From JAWKVD01 sp041398225 (lineage in GTDB: Bacteria > Pseudomonadota > Alphaproteobacteria > Caulobacterales > Hyphomonadaceae), in assembly GCA_041398225.1 (NCBI GenBank), contig JAWKVD010000043.1, positions 1 to 5,891 of the forward strand: a stretch of 5,891 nucleotides of DNA, given 5' to 3'. The notes beneath the pieces were generated by a model. That model saw nothing but the letters and a program-made list of their open reading frames with translations, was not told the DNA's origin and made no database searches. The number at the start of each line of letters is the position of its first letter. Position 1 is the first letter of the stretch. Made by a program: the position numbers and the translations under genes. Below, piece by piece: positions 5,262 to 5,891 of this stretch.

Positions 5262-5891
5262 TCTGCCGACTTTCGGCGACGTTGAAGACGCCGCCGCGCG
5301 CATCGCAGGCGTTTGCGTTCGCACGCCGCTGTTGAGGTTTGACGATGTCGACCGCGAGCTGGGCTTTCCGGTGTTCTTCAAGCCGGAGAACCTGCAGCGC
5401 ACGGGCTCGTTCAAGATGCGCGGCGCGTGGAACCGCATCTCGCGCATTCCCGAGGCGGACCGGGCGAAGGGCGTGGTGGCGTTCTCGTCCGGCAATCACG
5501 CGCAGGGCGTTGCGGAGTCGGCGCGGCTGCTGGGCATGAAGGCGACCATCGTGATGCCGGCGGACGCGCCCGCCGCGAAGATCGAGAGCACGCACCGGCG
5601 GGGCGCCGAAGTGGTGCTGTACGACCGCATCAAGGAAAGCCGCGAGGAGATCGGCGCGCGGCTGGCGGACCGGGAAGGCGCGACCGTGGTGCGCCCGTTC
5701 GACGATGCGTTCATCATGGCTGGCCAGGGCACGGCGGGGCTGGAAGCGTTTCGCGATGCGCAGGACCGGGATGTGCGGTTCGGCTCGGTGATCTGCAACG
5801 CCTCCGGCGGCGGGCTTCTGGCGGGCGTGTCGCTGGTGTTCGAGGAGATGTCGCCGCAGACCGAAGTGTTCGTCGCCGAACCTGCCGGACA
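5239..5891 (+). CDS. PLP-dependent threonine/serine dehydratase family protein (incomplete, runs off right edge)
   Basis: The first 217 residues are present. The enzyme belongs to fold-type II PLP proteins; typical members deaminate threonine to 2-oxobutanoate (isoleucine synthesis or threonine breakdown) and serine to pyruvate in the cytosol. Visible marks are an N-terminal helix and RTPLL (28-32), KPENLQRTGSFKMRGAWN (48-65) with Lys59 as the PLP Schiff-base lysine, SSGNHAQG (83-90, substrate carboxylate loop), a VMPADAPAAK segment (105-114), AGQGTAGLE (161-169) and the PLP-phosphate loop ASGGGLLAG (188-196). The last differs from the common four-glycine form by having Ser-Gly-Gly-Gly. The start at 5239 has GAGGA 8 bases upstream and overlaps the preceding gene by 23 bases. 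The end, and any regulatory C-terminal domain that would separate biosynthetic from catabolic types, lies outside the window. Serine racemase or hydroxyaspartate dehydratase activity is also possible in this family. Confidence 0.92.
   Translation, partial: MIIDPWTDLPTFGDVEDAAARIAGVCVRTPLLRFDDVDRELGFPVFFKPENLQRTGSFKMRGAWNRISRIPEADRAKGVVAFSSGNHAQGVAESARLLGMKATIVMPADAPAAKIESTHRRGAEVVLYDRIKESREEIGARLADREGATVVRPFDDAFIMAGQGTAGLEAFRDAQDRDVRFGSVICNASGGGLLAGVSLVFEEMSPQTEVFVAEPAG

Overview
The window looks like a piece of chromosome from a high-GC Gram-negative bacterium, most likely an alphaproteobacterium. The reasons are the strongly G/C-biased third codon positions, the long antisense shadow frames this produces, and the gene set: a two-subunit-type methylmalonyl-CoA mutase small subunit, an exported PQQ-type sugar dehydrogenase and a nitronate monooxygenase-like flavoprotein. 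Genus level cannot be read from the sequence. I see no tRNA, rRNA, CRISPR array, insertion sequence or phage gene.

Left half, minus strand, read right to left. The mutA gene (3348 down to about 1432) is followed by a lipoprotein of the aldose sugar dehydrogenase (YliI/Asd) family (1366-116), then by the first 28 codons of an exported protein that runs off the left edge (85-1). Short gaps (about 65 and 30 bases) and good ribosome binding sites suggest one transcription unit. The first 467 codons of mutA are intact. Its last ~520 bases carry at least six frame changes, although recognisable C-terminal family sequence continues from frame to frame. This is either recent gene decay or a patch of sequencing or assembly error, and it is the most important thing to resolve here. 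No mutB (catalytic large subunit) follows mutA.

Centre. mutA and a nitronate monooxygenase-family gene (3509-4507, plus strand) diverge from a 160-base intergenic region. It holds a perfect 15-base palindrome, CTTGACAGTGTCAAG, directly downstream of a plausible -10 element. This is the layout of a repressor operator overlapping a transcription start.

Right half, plus strand. After a 90-base gap comes a 220-codon gene for an unrecognised protein with one N-terminal membrane segment and a cysteine-containing exported domain (4599-5261). Its last 23 bases overlap the start of a PLP-dependent threonine/serine dehydratase (5239 to the right edge, incomplete), so the two are probably translationally coupled.

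I do not find a convincing new multi-gene system. The points most worth following are the indel cluster in mutA, the absence of adjacent mutB, the palindromic operator between mutA and the flavoprotein gene, and the unknown membrane-anchored protein coupled to the dehydratase.
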